Assembly: GCF_036226885.1 (NCBI RefSeq)
Contig: NZ_CP109027.1
Coordinates: 7,998,001 to 8,062,000 of the forward strand
Length of the DNA stretch: 64,000 nucleotides
Reading direction: 5' to 3'
DNA from: Streptomyces sp. NBC_00663
Lineage (GTDB): Bacteria > Actinomycetota > Actinomycetes > Streptomycetales > Streptomycetaceae
Positions 9,043-16,580 of the stretch are shown in pieces. A model generated the notes under the pieces. It was not told the DNA's origin. It saw nothing but the letters and a program-made list of their open reading frames with translations, and made no database searches. The translations under genes were made by a program, and so were the position numbers. Each line of letters opens with the position of its first letter. The first letter of the stretch is position 1.

Positions 9043-9065
9043 CTATCAGGGACCCTGCCTGATAG
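9043..9065. promoter_or_regulatory. Perfect inverted repeat, probable ROK operator
   Basis: CTATCAGG (9043-9050) and CCTGATAG (9058-9065) are exact inverted copies separated by 7 bases. The site lies midway between the divergent MFS and ROK start codons, 46 bases from the first and 42 from the second, where it could cover both promoters. ROK regulators are dimers that bind this kind of spaced palindrome. Confidence 0.75.
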
Positions 9066-9106
9066 ATAGAGCACCAATAAGCCGCCGATCTGGAAGGATC
9101 CCCGGC

Positions 9107-10285
9107 ATGCCCGCATCCCCCAGCACCGCCCGGGCCATCAACGACCGGCTCGCCCTGCGTCTGCTCCAGCAGGAAGGCCCGTTGACGGCAGGGCAGTTGA
9201 AGCAGCTCACCGGTCTGTCCCGGCCGACGGTCGCCGACCTCGTCGAGCGCCTCGCCGCGGCCGGTCTGATCGAGGTGGCCGGGGAGTCGGGCGAGCAGCG
9301 ACGCGGCCCGAACGCGAAGTTGTACGGCATCGTCGCCGACCGGGCCCACCTGGCCGCGCTGGACGTCCGCACCGAGGGCGTCTCCGTCGTCGTATCGGAT
9401 CTGCTGGGCCGGGTGCTGGCCGAGTCCTCGGTCCCGATCGCCGGGGACATCGGCACCGGACCTGCGGTCGAGCAGGCGGTGGCCCTGGTCGAACGGGTCG
9501 CCAAGGAGGCCGGGGCCGACCGCCTCCACACCGTCGGCATCGGCGCCCCCGGCCTCATCGACCCCGCCACCGGCGAACTCCGGAACTCCACGGGCCTGCC
9601 CGAGTGGCACCGCCGTCTGGTCGCCACCCTCCAGGAACGCCTCCCGGAAACCCGCGTCCACGTCGAGAACGAGACCAACCTGGCGGCCCTGGCCGAACAG
9701 CGCGACGGGGCGGCGCGGGACCGGGACACCTTCGTCCTCCTGTGGCTCGGTCACGGCACCGGCGCGGCCGTGGTCCTGGACGGCGCCCTGCGCCGCGGCG
9801 CGTCCGGCGGCACGGGCGAGATCGGCTTCCTGCCGGTACCGGGCACGCACGGCCTGCCGTCGGCGACGGGCTGCGAGGGCGGCTTCCACTCCCTGGCGGG
9901 CTCGGCGGCGATCGCGGAACTGGCGGGGGAGCACGGGGTGGTGGCGGAGGCGGCTGAGTACGAGCCGGTGGCGGCAGCCTTGGTGCGGGCGGCGGTGGCC
10001 TCGACAGCCACGGCATTCCTGAACACCCTCGCCGACCGCCTCGCCGTAGGCGTCTCGTCGGTCGTCGCCGTTCTGGACCCGGGGTGTGTGGTGCTGGGCG
10101 GCGAGGTGGGTCAGGCGGGTGGGGAAGAACTGGCGGCGAGGGTGGAGGAACGGGTCCGCCGCATGTCACCGCTGCCGACGAAGGTGCGATCCAGTGAGCT
10201 TGGCGGTACAGCCGTACTCCGAGGCGCCCTGCTGACGGCGCGGGACCGAGCCCAGGACGACCTGTTCAGCCCGCCTGAGCGCTGA
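9107..10285 (+). CDS. ROK-family transcriptional regulator
   Basis: A 392-residue protein: winged helix-turn-helix at about residues 8-70 (AGQLKQLTGLSRPTVADLVE is the recognition part), then a sugar-kinase-like ROK domain. The phosphate-binding block GHGTGAAVVLDGALRRG and the block IGAPGLIDPATGE are present. The zinc signature CxCGxxGCxE is not intact: the corresponding stretch (TGCEGGFHSLAGS) keeps a single Cys, so sugar-kinase activity is unlikely and the protein is a pure regulator. ATG 9107 follows GGAAGG. It probably represses the divergent MFS gene and itself through the palindrome at 9043-9065, with a sugar or sugar derivative as inducer. Confidence 0.87.
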   Translation: MPASPSTARAINDRLALRLLQQEGPLTAGQLKQLTGLSRPTVADLVERLAAAGLIEVAGESGEQRRGPNAKLYGIVADRAHLAALDVRTEGVSVVVSDLLGRVLAESSVPIAGDIGTGPAVEQAVALVERVAKEAGADRLHTVGIGAPGLIDPATGELRNSTGLPEWHRRLVATLQERLPETRVHVENETNLAALAEQRDGAARDRDTFVLLWLGHGTGAAVVLDGALRRGASGGTGEIGFLPVPGTHGLPSATGCEGGFHSLAGSAAIAELAGEHGVVAEAAEYEPVAAALVRAAVASTATAFLNTLADRLAVGVSSVVAVLDPGCVVLGGEVGQAGGEELAARVEERVRRMSPLPTKVRSSELGGTAVLRGALLTARDRAQDDLFSPPER

Positions 10286-10290
10286 TGCCC

Positions 10291-10347
10291 TCAGGGGCGC
10301 GGGGCTGTGTCGATTTACGGCTCCGCCGCGGGGCGCGACCAGCCCCC
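10291..10347 (+). repeat. Dispersed palindromic element, copy A
   Basis: First of four copies in this window of a GC-rich element that begins AGGGGCGCGGGGCTGTGTCG and ends in a GCGCGACCAGCCCC-like block, with an internal GCGGCT/CCGCCGC imperfect hairpin. It fills the gap between the convergent ROK and NmrA genes, which suggests a bidirectional terminator or a REP-like role. Confidence 0.75.
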
Positions 10348-10363
10348 CACCGGCCCGCACGAT

Positions 10364-11116
10364 TCACACGACCCGCCCAGCAAATCGCCGCCGCAGATAC
10401 TCCTCGAACGTCCCCTTCCCGACCCCCCGCTGCACCGCCAGATGCCCACCCGCCCGAAACTCCCGATACGCCTTCCCGCCCAGCCGCACATTGACCACCC
10501 GCCGCCGACGCCCCGTGGCCCTCAGATACGCCCGGGCCAGCTCCTCGAACGTCCGCACCTCGGGCCCGCCCATGTCATCCACCCGCCCCGCGGGTGCTCC
10601 CGCCGCCAACTCGGCCAGCCGCCCCGCGACTTCGGCCACCTCGATCGGCTGGTCGGACACCCCGGCCGGCAACAGCATCACCGGCACCCTGGACACCGCG
10701 TTGAAGAACATCACCAGCAGATCGTGGAACTGCGTCGTGCGCAGTACCGTCCACCGCAGCCCGGACTCCTCGATCTGCTTCTCCACGGCGAGCTTGGTCC
10801 GGTAGTAGGGGAACGGCACCTGGTCGACGCCGACGATCGAGATGTAGACGAGATGGCCCACCCCCGCCCGCCGCGCCGCCGCGATGAGGTTCGCGGCCGC
10901 CTTCTCGTCCCCGCCCGTCTGGGTGGTCGCACAGTGCACCACCGTGTCCACGCCCGCGACGGCCGCGTCCAGCGCGGCCCCGCCCTCGCGCAGATCGACG
11001 GCGTGAGGCTGCGCGTGCCGGCTGAGCACCCGTACCTCGTGCCCGTCCGCCCGCAGCCGCTCCGCGACGAGCCGGCCGAGTGTGCCGGTCCCGCCGGTCA
11101 CCAGGATGGTGGTCAT
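10364..11116 (-). CDS. NmrA-like NAD(P)-binding protein (atypical short-chain reductase)
   Basis: A 250-residue Rossmann protein. The nucleotide-binding loop TGGTGTLGRLVAERL is at residues 7-21, and the block HLVYISIVGVDQVPFPYYRTK carries the Tyr and Lys in YxxxK-like spacing. This is the atypical SDR/NmrA group, which includes NAD(P)H-dependent oxidoreductases and redox-sensing regulators; the substrate is unknown. ATG 11116 was chosen because AAAGGGG lies upstream; the frame is open to 11410 but the extra part is not protein-like. A 13-base-pair hairpin and a DasR-like site lie in its upstream region. Confidence 0.8.
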   Translation of the reverse strand: MTTILVTGGTGTLGRLVAERLRADGHEVRVLSRHAQPHAVDLREGGAALDAAVAGVDTVVHCATTQTGGDEKAAANLIAAARRAGVGHLVYISIVGVDQVPFPYYRTKLAVEKQIEESGLRWTVLRTTQFHDLLVMFFNAVSRVPVMLLPAGVSDQPIEVAEVAGRLAELAAGAPAGRVDDMGGPEVRTFEELARAYLRATGRRRRVVNVRLGGKAYREFRAGGHLAVQRGVGKGTFEEYLRRRFAGRVV

Positions 11117-11212
11117 GCTGTTCAGCCCCTTTGCCCGACCTCGGCGCTCCCGGACGGAGCGCCCTACGTCGACTGGGACGCGGGTACCCCCGGCAAATGT
11201 GACATGCCTGAA

Positions 11213-11254
11213 GGCCCGGCGGCGGGCAAGGGCCGTCGTCACCGCCGCCGGGCC
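11213..11254. repeat. Strong GC hairpin upstream of NmrA gene
   Basis: GGCCCGGCGGCGG at 11213-11225 is exactly complementary to 11242-11254 with a 16-base loop. It lies about 100 bases before the minus-strand start codon, so it may fold in that gene's leader, or act as a terminator for rightward or leftward transcripts. No U-run follows on either strand. Confidence 0.55.
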
Positions 11255-11274
11255 GGTCCATGGTGATCCAAAAA

Positions 11275-11286
11275 GGACTAGACCAG
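11275..11286. promoter_or_regulatory. DasR-type (dre-like) site without a chitinase gene
   Basis: GGACTAGACCAG here is identical, base for base, to the site at 25818-25829 in front of chiD. Read on the minus strand it is CTGGTCTAGTCC, close to the DasR-responsive element TGGTCTAGACCA. It is 159 bases from the NmrA-like start and about 120 bases before the FMN riboswitch. Confidence 0.5.
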
Positions 11287-11404
11287 AGGGTCTTACAGTT
11301 GGGCCGGGTTGAGAAGTCCAGTCACCGCACGTGTGAGCCACTCCACATGACTCACCCGGATGGACCACGATCAGCCGTGGCACACTGGCCATGTACCAGA
11401 AGCA

Positions 11405-11531
11405 GCGCACTCCGGGGTCGGTGAAAGTCCGAACCGGCGGTTACAGTCCGCGACCCGACCGCTTCCAGCGGCCGGTTGACCAGGTGAAATTCCTGGACCG
11501 ACGGTTAAAGTCCGGATGGGAGGCAGTGCGC
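11405..11531 (+). ncRNA. FMN riboswitch (RFN element)
   Basis: All hallmark conserved segments of the RFN element are visible in order: GGGGTCGGTGAAAGTCCGAA, CCGGCGGTTACAGTCCGCGA, CCAGGTGAAATTCCTGG, and ACCGACGGTTAAAGTCCGGA followed by TGGGAGG. The closing stem P1 pairs GCGCACT (11405-11411) with AGTGCGC (11525-11531). It precedes the riboflavin synthase gene by about 150 bases and should switch the operon off when FMN binds. Confidence 0.97.
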
Positions 11532-11575
11532 GGCGGGCGGGCATTCGTGCGCGCCGCCGTAAGTGTTCGTCCTCA

Positions 11576-11601
11576 GGGGCGACTCTGTCCGGCGTCGCCC
11601 C
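11576..11601 (+). terminator. Attenuator hairpin after the FMN riboswitch
   Basis: GGGGCGAC (11576-11583) pairs exactly with GTCGCCCC (11594-11601); the following 11606-11630 stretch is rich in T (CTCGTTCTTTCTGTC). Its place between the aptamer and ribE fits the expression platform, with premature termination when FMN is bound. Confidence 0.65.
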
Positions 11602-11679
11602 CGGTGTTCCTGCTCGTTCTTTCTGTCGTCATCGACAGCCCCGGAGTCCGTGCCCGAATGAGGCAGGAGGACCCGGGAA

Positions 11680-12285
11680 GTGTTCACCGGAATCGTCGAA
11701 GAACTGGGTGAGGTCACCGCCGTCGAGAATCTCGGCGACGCCTCCCGTTTCCGGCTCCGCGGCCCCGTCGTCACCGACGGCGCGAAGCACGGCGACTCCA
11801 TCGCCGTGAACGGGGTCTGTCTCACCGTCGTGGAGCACGAGGGCGACGAGTTCACCGCCGACGTCATGGCGGAGACCCTCGACCGCTCCAGCCTCGGCGC
11901 CCTCACTGTCGGCTCCCGTGTCAACCTGGAGCGCCCCACCGCCGTGGGCGCCCGGCTCGGCGGCCACATCGTGCAGGGCCATGTGGACGGCACGGGCCAG
12001 GTGCTGGAGCGCAAGCCCTCCGAGAACTGGGAGATCGTGAAGGTCTCCCTCCCCGCGGACCTCTCGCGCTATGTCGTGGAGAAGGGCTCCATCACCGTCG
12101 ACGGCATCAGCCTCACCGTCGTCGACGCCGGGCCCGACTACTTCACCGTCAGCCTCATCCCCACCACCCTCGACCTGACCACGCTCGGCCGCAAGCAGCC
12201 CGGCGACCCGGTCAACCTCGAGGTCGACGTCGTCGCCAAGTACGTCGAGCGGCTGCTCGCGAGCGCGCAGGGAGCGGGCAAGTGA
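11680..12285 (+). CDS. ribE: Riboflavin synthase, alpha subunit
   Basis: A 201-residue enzyme made of two similar lumazine-binding beta-barrels, residues 1-95 and 97-195. Each half carries the repeat motif: FTGIVEELG and NGVCLTVVE in the first, HIVQGHVDGTG and DGISLTVVD in the second. It dismutates two 6,7-dimethyl-8-ribityllumazine molecules to riboflavin and the pyrimidine precursor. The GTG start at 11680 is preceded by AGGAGG. It is the first gene of the rib operon, under the FMN riboswitch, and its stop overlaps the ribM start (GTGA), indicating translational coupling. Confidence 0.97.
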   Translation: MFTGIVEELGEVTAVENLGDASRFRLRGPVVTDGAKHGDSIAVNGVCLTVVEHEGDEFTADVMAETLDRSSLGALTVGSRVNLERPTAVGARLGGHIVQGHVDGTGQVLERKPSENWEIVKVSLPADLSRYVVEKGSITVDGISLTVVDAGPDYFTVSLIPTTLDLTTLGRKQPGDPVNLEVDVVAKYVERLLASAQGAGK

Positions 12286-12923
12286 ACTCGCTGAACACCG
12301 AGGCCTTCACCCTCTTCGACCAGCACATCCTCTGGTCGGACATGATCGGCAACATCTTCGGCCTGATCGCCCTCGCCCTCGGCTGGCGCCGCTCCATCTG
12401 GAGCTGGCCCGTCCAGTTCCTGGCCGGCCTCATCCTCTTCGGCGCCTTCTACGGCCACCTCACCGGCAGCGCGGGCAAGCAGGCGATCGTCATGGTCGTC
12501 GCGCTGTACGGCTGGTGGCAGTGGAACCGCAGCAAGCAGCAGGGGTCCGACGGCCACATTGCCCCGCGGTTCGCCACCTGGCGCGAGCGCGGCGCGATGA
12601 TCGCCGCCGCGGCCGTCGGCACCGTCGCCGTCGCCCTGCTCTTCAAGGCCTACCCGACCCTGTCCTGGGACCCCTGGCCCGACGCCTACATCTTCGTCGG
12701 CACCGTCGTCGCCATGTACGCCCAGGCGCGCGGCATGGTCGAGTTCTGGATCGCCTGGCTCCTCGTCGACCTGGTCGGCGTCCCCCTCAACTTCGCCAAC
12801 GGCTACGCCTTCTCCGGCTTCGTCTACGTCATCTACGGCGCGCTCGTCCTGTGGGGCATGCGCGACTGGTGGCTGCGCTCCCGCACGGCCGCGCGGCCCG
12901 CTCTGGAAGGAGCGCCGGCATGA
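12282..12923 (+). CDS. ribM: Riboflavin transporter, RibM/PnuX type
   Basis: A 213-residue membrane protein with six or seven hydrophobic helices and the PnuC-family block YGWWQWNRSKQ after helix 3. PnuC proteins import nicotinamide riboside, but members encoded inside FMN-riboswitch rib operons of actinobacteria (RibM/PnuX, characterised in Corynebacterium and Streptomyces davaonensis) carry riboflavin by facilitated diffusion. Position between ribE and ribBA with 4-base overlaps on both sides supports that role. The start is GTG 12282. A nicotinamide riboside substrate remains possible. Confidence 0.88.
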   Translation: MNSLNTEAFTLFDQHILWSDMIGNIFGLIALALGWRRSIWSWPVQFLAGLILFGAFYGHLTGSAGKQAIVMVVALYGWWQWNRSKQQGSDGHIAPRFATWRERGAMIAAAAVGTVAVALLFKAYPTLSWDPWPDAYIFVGTVVAMYAQARGMVEFWIAWLLVDLVGVPLNFANGYAFSGFVYVIYGALVLWGMRDWWLRSRTAARPALEGAPA

Positions 12924-14218
12924 GTACGGCAACGATCCTCTACAGCACGGACGGCATCGAGGACTTCGCGCTCGACCCCGTCGAGCAGGCCGTCGCCGAC
13001 ATCGCGGCCGGCCGCCCCATCGTCGTCGTCGACGACGAGGACCGGGAGAACGAGGGCGACCTCGTCGTCGCGGCCGAGAAGGTCACCCCCGAGATCGTGG
13101 CCTTCATGATGAGCGAGTGCCGTGGCCTGATCTGCGCCCCCATGGAGGGCGAGGAGCTGGACCGGCTCAAGCTCCCGCAGATGGTCGACGACAACACCGA
13201 GCAGATGAAGACGGCGTTCACCGTCTCCGTCGACGCCTCCGGCGCCCATGGCGTGACCACCGGCATCTCCGCCGCCGACCGCGCCACCACGCTCCAGCTG
13301 CTGGCGAGCGGCGACGCCGGGCCCACCGACTTCGTCCGCCCCGGCCATGTCTTCCCGCTGCGCGCCCAGCCCGGCGGTGTCCTGACCCGCAACGGCCACA
13401 CCGAGGCCGCCGTCGACCTCGCCCGCCTCGCGGGCCTGCGCCCGGCCGGCGCGATCGTCGAGATCGCCGGCGAGGACGGCCGGATGCTGCGGCTGCCCGA
13501 GCTGATCCCCTTCGCCCGCAAGCACGGCCTGACGATCATCTCCATCGAGGACCTGATCGCCTACCGGCGCTCCGCCGAACCCACCGTCCGCCGCGAGGCC
13601 GAGGTCCAGCTGCCCACCGCCCACGGCGAGTTCACGGCGTACGGCTACCGCTCCACGGTCGACGGCGTCGAGCACGTCGCCCTCGTCCACGGCGAGATCG
13701 GTGACGGCGCGGACGTCCTGGTCCGGGTCCACTCCGAATGCCTCACCGGCGATGTCTTCGGCTCCGCCCGCTGCGACTGCGGCCCCCAGCTCGACGCCTC
13801 CCTGGAGCGCATCCAGTCCGAGGGCAGGGGAGTGGTCGTCTACCTGCGCGGCCACGAGGGACGCGGCATCGGCCTGCTGTCCAAGCTGCGGGCGTACGAA
13901 CTTCAGGAGCGCGGCCGTGACACCCTCGACGCCAACCTGGAGCTCGGCCTGCCCGCCGACGCCCGGGACTACGGCGCCGGCGCCCAGATCCTCAAGGACC
14001 TCGGCGTGCGCAGCGTCCGTCTGCTGACCAACAACCCCGACAAGTCCGACGCCCTGCTGCGGCACGGCATCGAGGTCAACAGCCGGGTGCCCATGCCCGT
14101 CCAGGCGGGCGAGCACAACCTCCGCTATCTGCGCACCAAGCGGGACCGGATGGGCCACGACCTGCCCTGGCTGGACACCGCCCCCGCGGCCCCCGTGTCG
14201 GCCTGCAACAACCAGTAA
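12920..14218 (+). CDS. ribBA: Bifunctional DHBP synthase / GTP cyclohydrolase II
   Basis: A 432-residue fusion. Residues about 15-215 are 3,4-dihydroxy-2-butanone-4-phosphate synthase, with the acidic metal/substrate block DDEDRENEGDL and the HTEAAVDLARLAGL block. Residues about 225-420 are GTP cyclohydrolase II, with zinc cysteines in HSECLTGDVFGSARCDCG and the YLRGHEGRGIGL and TNNPDK blocks. It makes both precursors of lumazine from ribulose-5-phosphate and GTP. ATG 12920 overlaps the ribM stop (ATGA). All key residues of both domains are present, unlike some actinobacterial fusions with a dead half. Confidence 0.97.
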   Translation: MSTATILYSTDGIEDFALDPVEQAVADIAAGRPIVVVDDEDRENEGDLVVAAEKVTPEIVAFMMSECRGLICAPMEGEELDRLKLPQMVDDNTEQMKTAFTVSVDASGAHGVTTGISAADRATTLQLLASGDAGPTDFVRPGHVFPLRAQPGGVLTRNGHTEAAVDLARLAGLRPAGAIVEIAGEDGRMLRLPELIPFARKHGLTIISIEDLIAYRRSAEPTVRREAEVQLPTAHGEFTAYGYRSTVDGVEHVALVHGEIGDGADVLVRVHSECLTGDVFGSARCDCGPQLDASLERIQSEGRGVVVYLRGHEGRGIGLLSKLRAYELQERGRDTLDANLELGLPADARDYGAGAQILKDLGVRSVRLLTNNPDKSDALLRHGIEVNSRVPMPVQAGEHNLRYLRTKRDRMGHDLPWLDTAPAAPVSACNNQ

Positions 14219-14253
14219 CCCCGGTAAAGAGCACATCTAGGAGATCTGAGAAC

Positions 14254-14739
14254 GTGAGCGGCAAGGGTGCACCGGAGCTGTCCGTACGCAACGTGGGTGA
14301 CCTGCGGGTCGCCGTCATCGCGGCGCAGTGGCACGAAAAGGTGATGGACGGACTGGTCGACGGCGCCCTGCGCGCCCTGCACGACCTGGGGATCGACGAG
14401 CCGACCCTGCTCCGGGTCCCCGGCAGCTGGGAGCTCCCGGTCGTCGCCAAGGTGCTGGCCGGGCGGGGCTACGACGCGATCGTCGCCCTCGGCGTGGTCA
14501 TCCGCGGCGGCACCCCCCACTTCGAGTACGTCTGCCAGGGCGTCACCCAGGGCCTCACCCAGGTCTCCGTCGACACCGGCGTCCCCGTCGGCAACGGAGT
14601 GCTGACCTGTGACACCGAGGAGCAGGCCCTGGACCGGGCCGGCCTGGAGGGCTCCAACGAGGACAAGGGGCACGAGGCGGTGACGGCGGCGGTGGCGACC
14701 GCGGCCACCCTCCGCTCAGTATCTGAACCGTGGCACTGA
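14254..14739 (+). CDS. ribH: 6,7-dimethyl-8-ribityllumazine synthase
   Basis: A 161-residue lumazine synthase subunit that condenses the RibBA product 3,4-dihydroxy-2-butanone-4-phosphate with the pyrimidine intermediate. Family blocks are present: RVPGSWELPVVAK, VALGVVIRGGTPHFEYV with the catalytic His, and PVGNGVLTCDTEEQALDRAG. It should form the usual pentamer or 60-mer capsid. GTG 14254 is 35 bases after ribBA with GGAGATC upstream. This is the last gene of the rib operon; ribD/ribG and the kinase gene are not in the window. Confidence 0.96.
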   Translation: MSGKGAPELSVRNVGDLRVAVIAAQWHEKVMDGLVDGALRALHDLGIDEPTLLRVPGSWELPVVAKVLAGRGYDAIVALGVVIRGGTPHFEYVCQGVTQGLTQVSVDTGVPVGNGVLTCDTEEQALDRAGLEGSNEDKGHEAVTAAVATAATLRSVSEPWH

Positions 14740-14763
14740 CGTATCGGGTGTGTGGCATAGGCT
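14736..14763 (+). promoter_or_regulatory. Probable housekeeping-sigma promoter for hisE, near-leaderless
   Basis: CTGACG (14736-14741) and TAGGCT (14758-14763) are spaced by 16 bases and match the HrdB-type -35/-10 pattern. Expected transcription start near 14770 leaves only about 4 bases before the hisE ATG at 14774, and no ribosome site is present, so the message is probably leaderless. The -35 box overlaps the ribH stop codon. Confidence 0.6.
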
Positions 14764-14773
14764 GAGCGTCACC

Positions 14774-15046
14774 ATGTCCAATAAGACGTTCGAGGAGCTC
14801 TTCACCGAGCTCCAGCACAAGGCCGCAAACGGCGACCCCGCCACCTCCCGCACCGCGGAACTGGTCGGCAAGGGCGTCCATGCCATCGGCAAGAAGGTCG
14901 TCGAGGAAGCCGCCGAAGTCTGGATGGCCGCCGAGTACGAGGGCAAGGAGGCAGCCGCCGAGGAGATCTCGCAGCTGCTGTACCACGTCCAGGTGATGAT
15001 GGTCGCCCGCGGCATCTCGCTGGACGACGTCTACGCCCACCTGTAA
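14774..15046 (+). CDS. hisE: Phosphoribosyl-ATP pyrophosphatase
   Basis: A 90-residue MazG-like all-alpha enzyme that hydrolyses phosphoribosyl-ATP to phosphoribosyl-AMP, the second step of histidine synthesis. The metal-binding block KKVVEEAAEVWMAAEYEG and EISQLLYHVQVMM are intact. ATG 14774 is preferred over an in-frame ATG at 14750 because a -10 box (TAGGCT) lies between them. It is followed 48 bases later by hisG, which makes its substrate. Actinobacteria keep hisE and hisI as separate genes, as here. Confidence 0.95.
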   Translation: MSNKTFEELFTELQHKAANGDPATSRTAELVGKGVHAIGKKVVEEAAEVWMAAEYEGKEAAAEEISQLLYHVQVMMVARGISLDDVYAHL

Positions 15047-15094
15047 ACCAGCCACTTCCGTAAAACACTCCATCACGCAAAGGAAGCCGACCTC

Positions 15095-15952
15095 ATGCTG
15101 CGCATCGCCGTCCCCAACAAGGGTTCCCTGTCAGGCCCTGCGGCGGAGATGCTGCATGAGGCCGGCTACCAGCAGCGCCGCGAGTCCAAGGAACTGCGGA
15201 TCGTCGACCCGGAGAACGAGGTGGAGTTCTTCTACCTTCGCCCCCGCGACATCGCGATCTACGTCTCCTCCGGCCGCCTCGACATCGGAATCACCGGCCG
15301 CGACCTGCTCATCGACTCCGGCGCCAAGGCCGAGGAGATCCTCCCGCTCGGCTTCGCCCGCTCCACCTTCCGCTTCGCCGCCAAGCCCGGCACCGCGACC
15401 GGCGTCCAGGACCTCAAGGGCAAGACGGTCGCCACCTCCTACGAGGGCATCGTCGAGGGCCACCTCGCCGAGCACGGCGTCGACGCCTCCGTCGTCCACC
15501 TCGACGGCGCCGTGGAGACCGCCATCGAACTCGGCGTCGCCGAGGTCATCGCGGACGTCGTCGAGACCGGCACCTCGCTGCGCAACGCGGGCCTGGAGGT
15601 CTTCGGCGAGCCGATCATGAAGTCCGAGGCCGTCGTGATCCGCCGCACGGACGCCGACACCTCCTCGGAGAACGAGCCCAAGGTCCAGCAGTTCCTGCGC
15701 CGCCTCCAGGGCGTCCTGGTCGCGCGGACGTACGTGATGATGGACTACGACTGCCGCGTCGAGCAGTTGGAGAAGGCCGTCGCCCTCACGCCGGGCCTGG
15801 AGTCACCGACCGTCTCCCCGCTGCACAACGAGGGCTGGGTCGCCGTCCGCGCGATGGTCCCCGCCAAGGAAGCCCAGCGGATCATGGACGACCTGTACGA
15901 CATCGGCGCCCGGGCCATCCTGACCACGGCCATCCACGCCTGCCGTCTCTGA
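15095..15952 (+). CDS. hisG: ATP phosphoribosyltransferase, long form
   Basis: A 285-residue HisG of the long, HisZ-independent class. The catalytic domains span residues 1 to about 205, including the phosphate loop block ADVVETGTSLRNAGLEV, and the C-terminal regulatory ACT-like domain (about 210-285) should bind histidine for feedback inhibition. It transfers the phosphoribosyl group of PRPP to ATP, the first committed step of histidine synthesis. ATG 15095 follows AAAGGAAG. It is co-directional with hisE and with the following PH-domain gene (14-base gap), so all three may share a transcript. Confidence 0.96.
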   Translation: MLRIAVPNKGSLSGPAAEMLHEAGYQQRRESKELRIVDPENEVEFFYLRPRDIAIYVSSGRLDIGITGRDLLIDSGAKAEEILPLGFARSTFRFAAKPGTATGVQDLKGKTVATSYEGIVEGHLAEHGVDASVVHLDGAVETAIELGVAEVIADVVETGTSLRNAGLEVFGEPIMKSEAVVIRRTDADTSSENEPKVQQFLRRLQGVLVARTYVMMDYDCRVEQLEKAVALTPGLESPTVSPLHNEGWVAVRAMVPAKEAQRIMDDLYDIGARAILTTAIHACRL

Positions 15953-15966
15953 GGACCCCCGCAGCC

Positions 15967-16410
15967 ATGTCCGACCTTCCCGCCCTCCCCGTCACCTTCC
16001 GCCCCGGCCGCACCCGGGCCGTCCTGCTCACCGCGGGCGTGGCGATCTTCGCCACCATCACCGCGGTCGCGCTGCTCCTGGAGAAGCTCGGCCCCGGTGA
16101 GCGGCTCAGCTTCGTCTTCACCGCGGCCCTCATCTTCGGTGTGCTGGCCATGCTGGCCCGCGTGAAGGTGGTCGCCGACGACTCCGGCGTCACCGTGGTG
16201 AACGTCGCCAGCAGGCGCCGACTGGAGTGGGCCGAGATCATCCAGGTGAACCTGCGGCCCGGCGACCCCTGGGTGTTCCTCAACCTCAGCGACGGCACCA
16301 GCCTGCCCGCCCTGGGCATCCAGCCCGGCATCGCCAAGCAGCAGGCCATCACCGACGCCCGCGCCCTGCGGGCACTCGTCGAGGCCCGCGGCACAAGGGA
16401 TCTGCCGTAG
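15967..16410 (+). CDS. PH-domain membrane protein
   Basis: A 147-residue protein with two membrane helices at about residues 17-37 and 49-66, then a small beta-rich domain (RVKVVADDSGVTVVNVAS, RRRLEWAEIIQV) typical of bacterial PH-like domains of the bPH6 kind. The hydrophobic hairpin anchors a cytosolic PH-like fold whose role is unknown. It lies 14 bases after hisG, a conserved actinobacterial neighbour by recollection, but no link to histidine synthesis is apparent. ATG 15967 is the only sensible start. Confidence 0.75.
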   Translation: MSDLPALPVTFRPGRTRAVLLTAGVAIFATITAVALLLEKLGPGERLSFVFTAALIFGVLAMLARVKVVADDSGVTVVNVASRRRLEWAEIIQVNLRPGDPWVFLNLSDGTSLPALGIQPGIAKQQAITDARALRALVEARGTRDLP

Positions 16411-16430
16411 AAGGCCCTGTCTTGATTAAT

Positions 16431-16580
16431 CTGTTGGCGGAGACGTTTTCGTCGCGCCTCCGCCGCTGATGTCCGAACCGGCCCTCAGCGGCCCACTGCT
16501 ACCCGAGGAGTGATTCCCTCCAGCGATGGACGGATCGTCCTGTAGTACCTGCGCCGCCCCCTCCCGACATTTCGGTGAGG
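16431..16580 (+). promoter_or_regulatory. Structured leader upstream of the CNNM/CorC genes; possible riboswitch
   Basis: The 180-base gap before the first CNNM gene folds into several local stems: GGCGGAG (16436-16442) with CTCCGCC (16458-16464) enclosing GACG-TTTT-CGTC; CACT (16494-16497) with AGTG (16509-16512); GGAC-GTCC around 16529-16540; and CCGA-CATT-TCGG (16564-16575) just before GAGGCG (16577-16582). CGCCTC at 16455-16460 can pair with that GAGGCG, giving an alternative fold that would hide the ribosome site. An M-box magnesium riboswitch would suit the downstream genes, but I could not match the M-box consensus convincingly. Confidence 0.5.

Noticed and set aside
12833..14236. Long minus-strand frame opposite ribBA
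   Set aside because: Antisense of a highly conserved bifunctional enzyme; no protein-like segment of its own.
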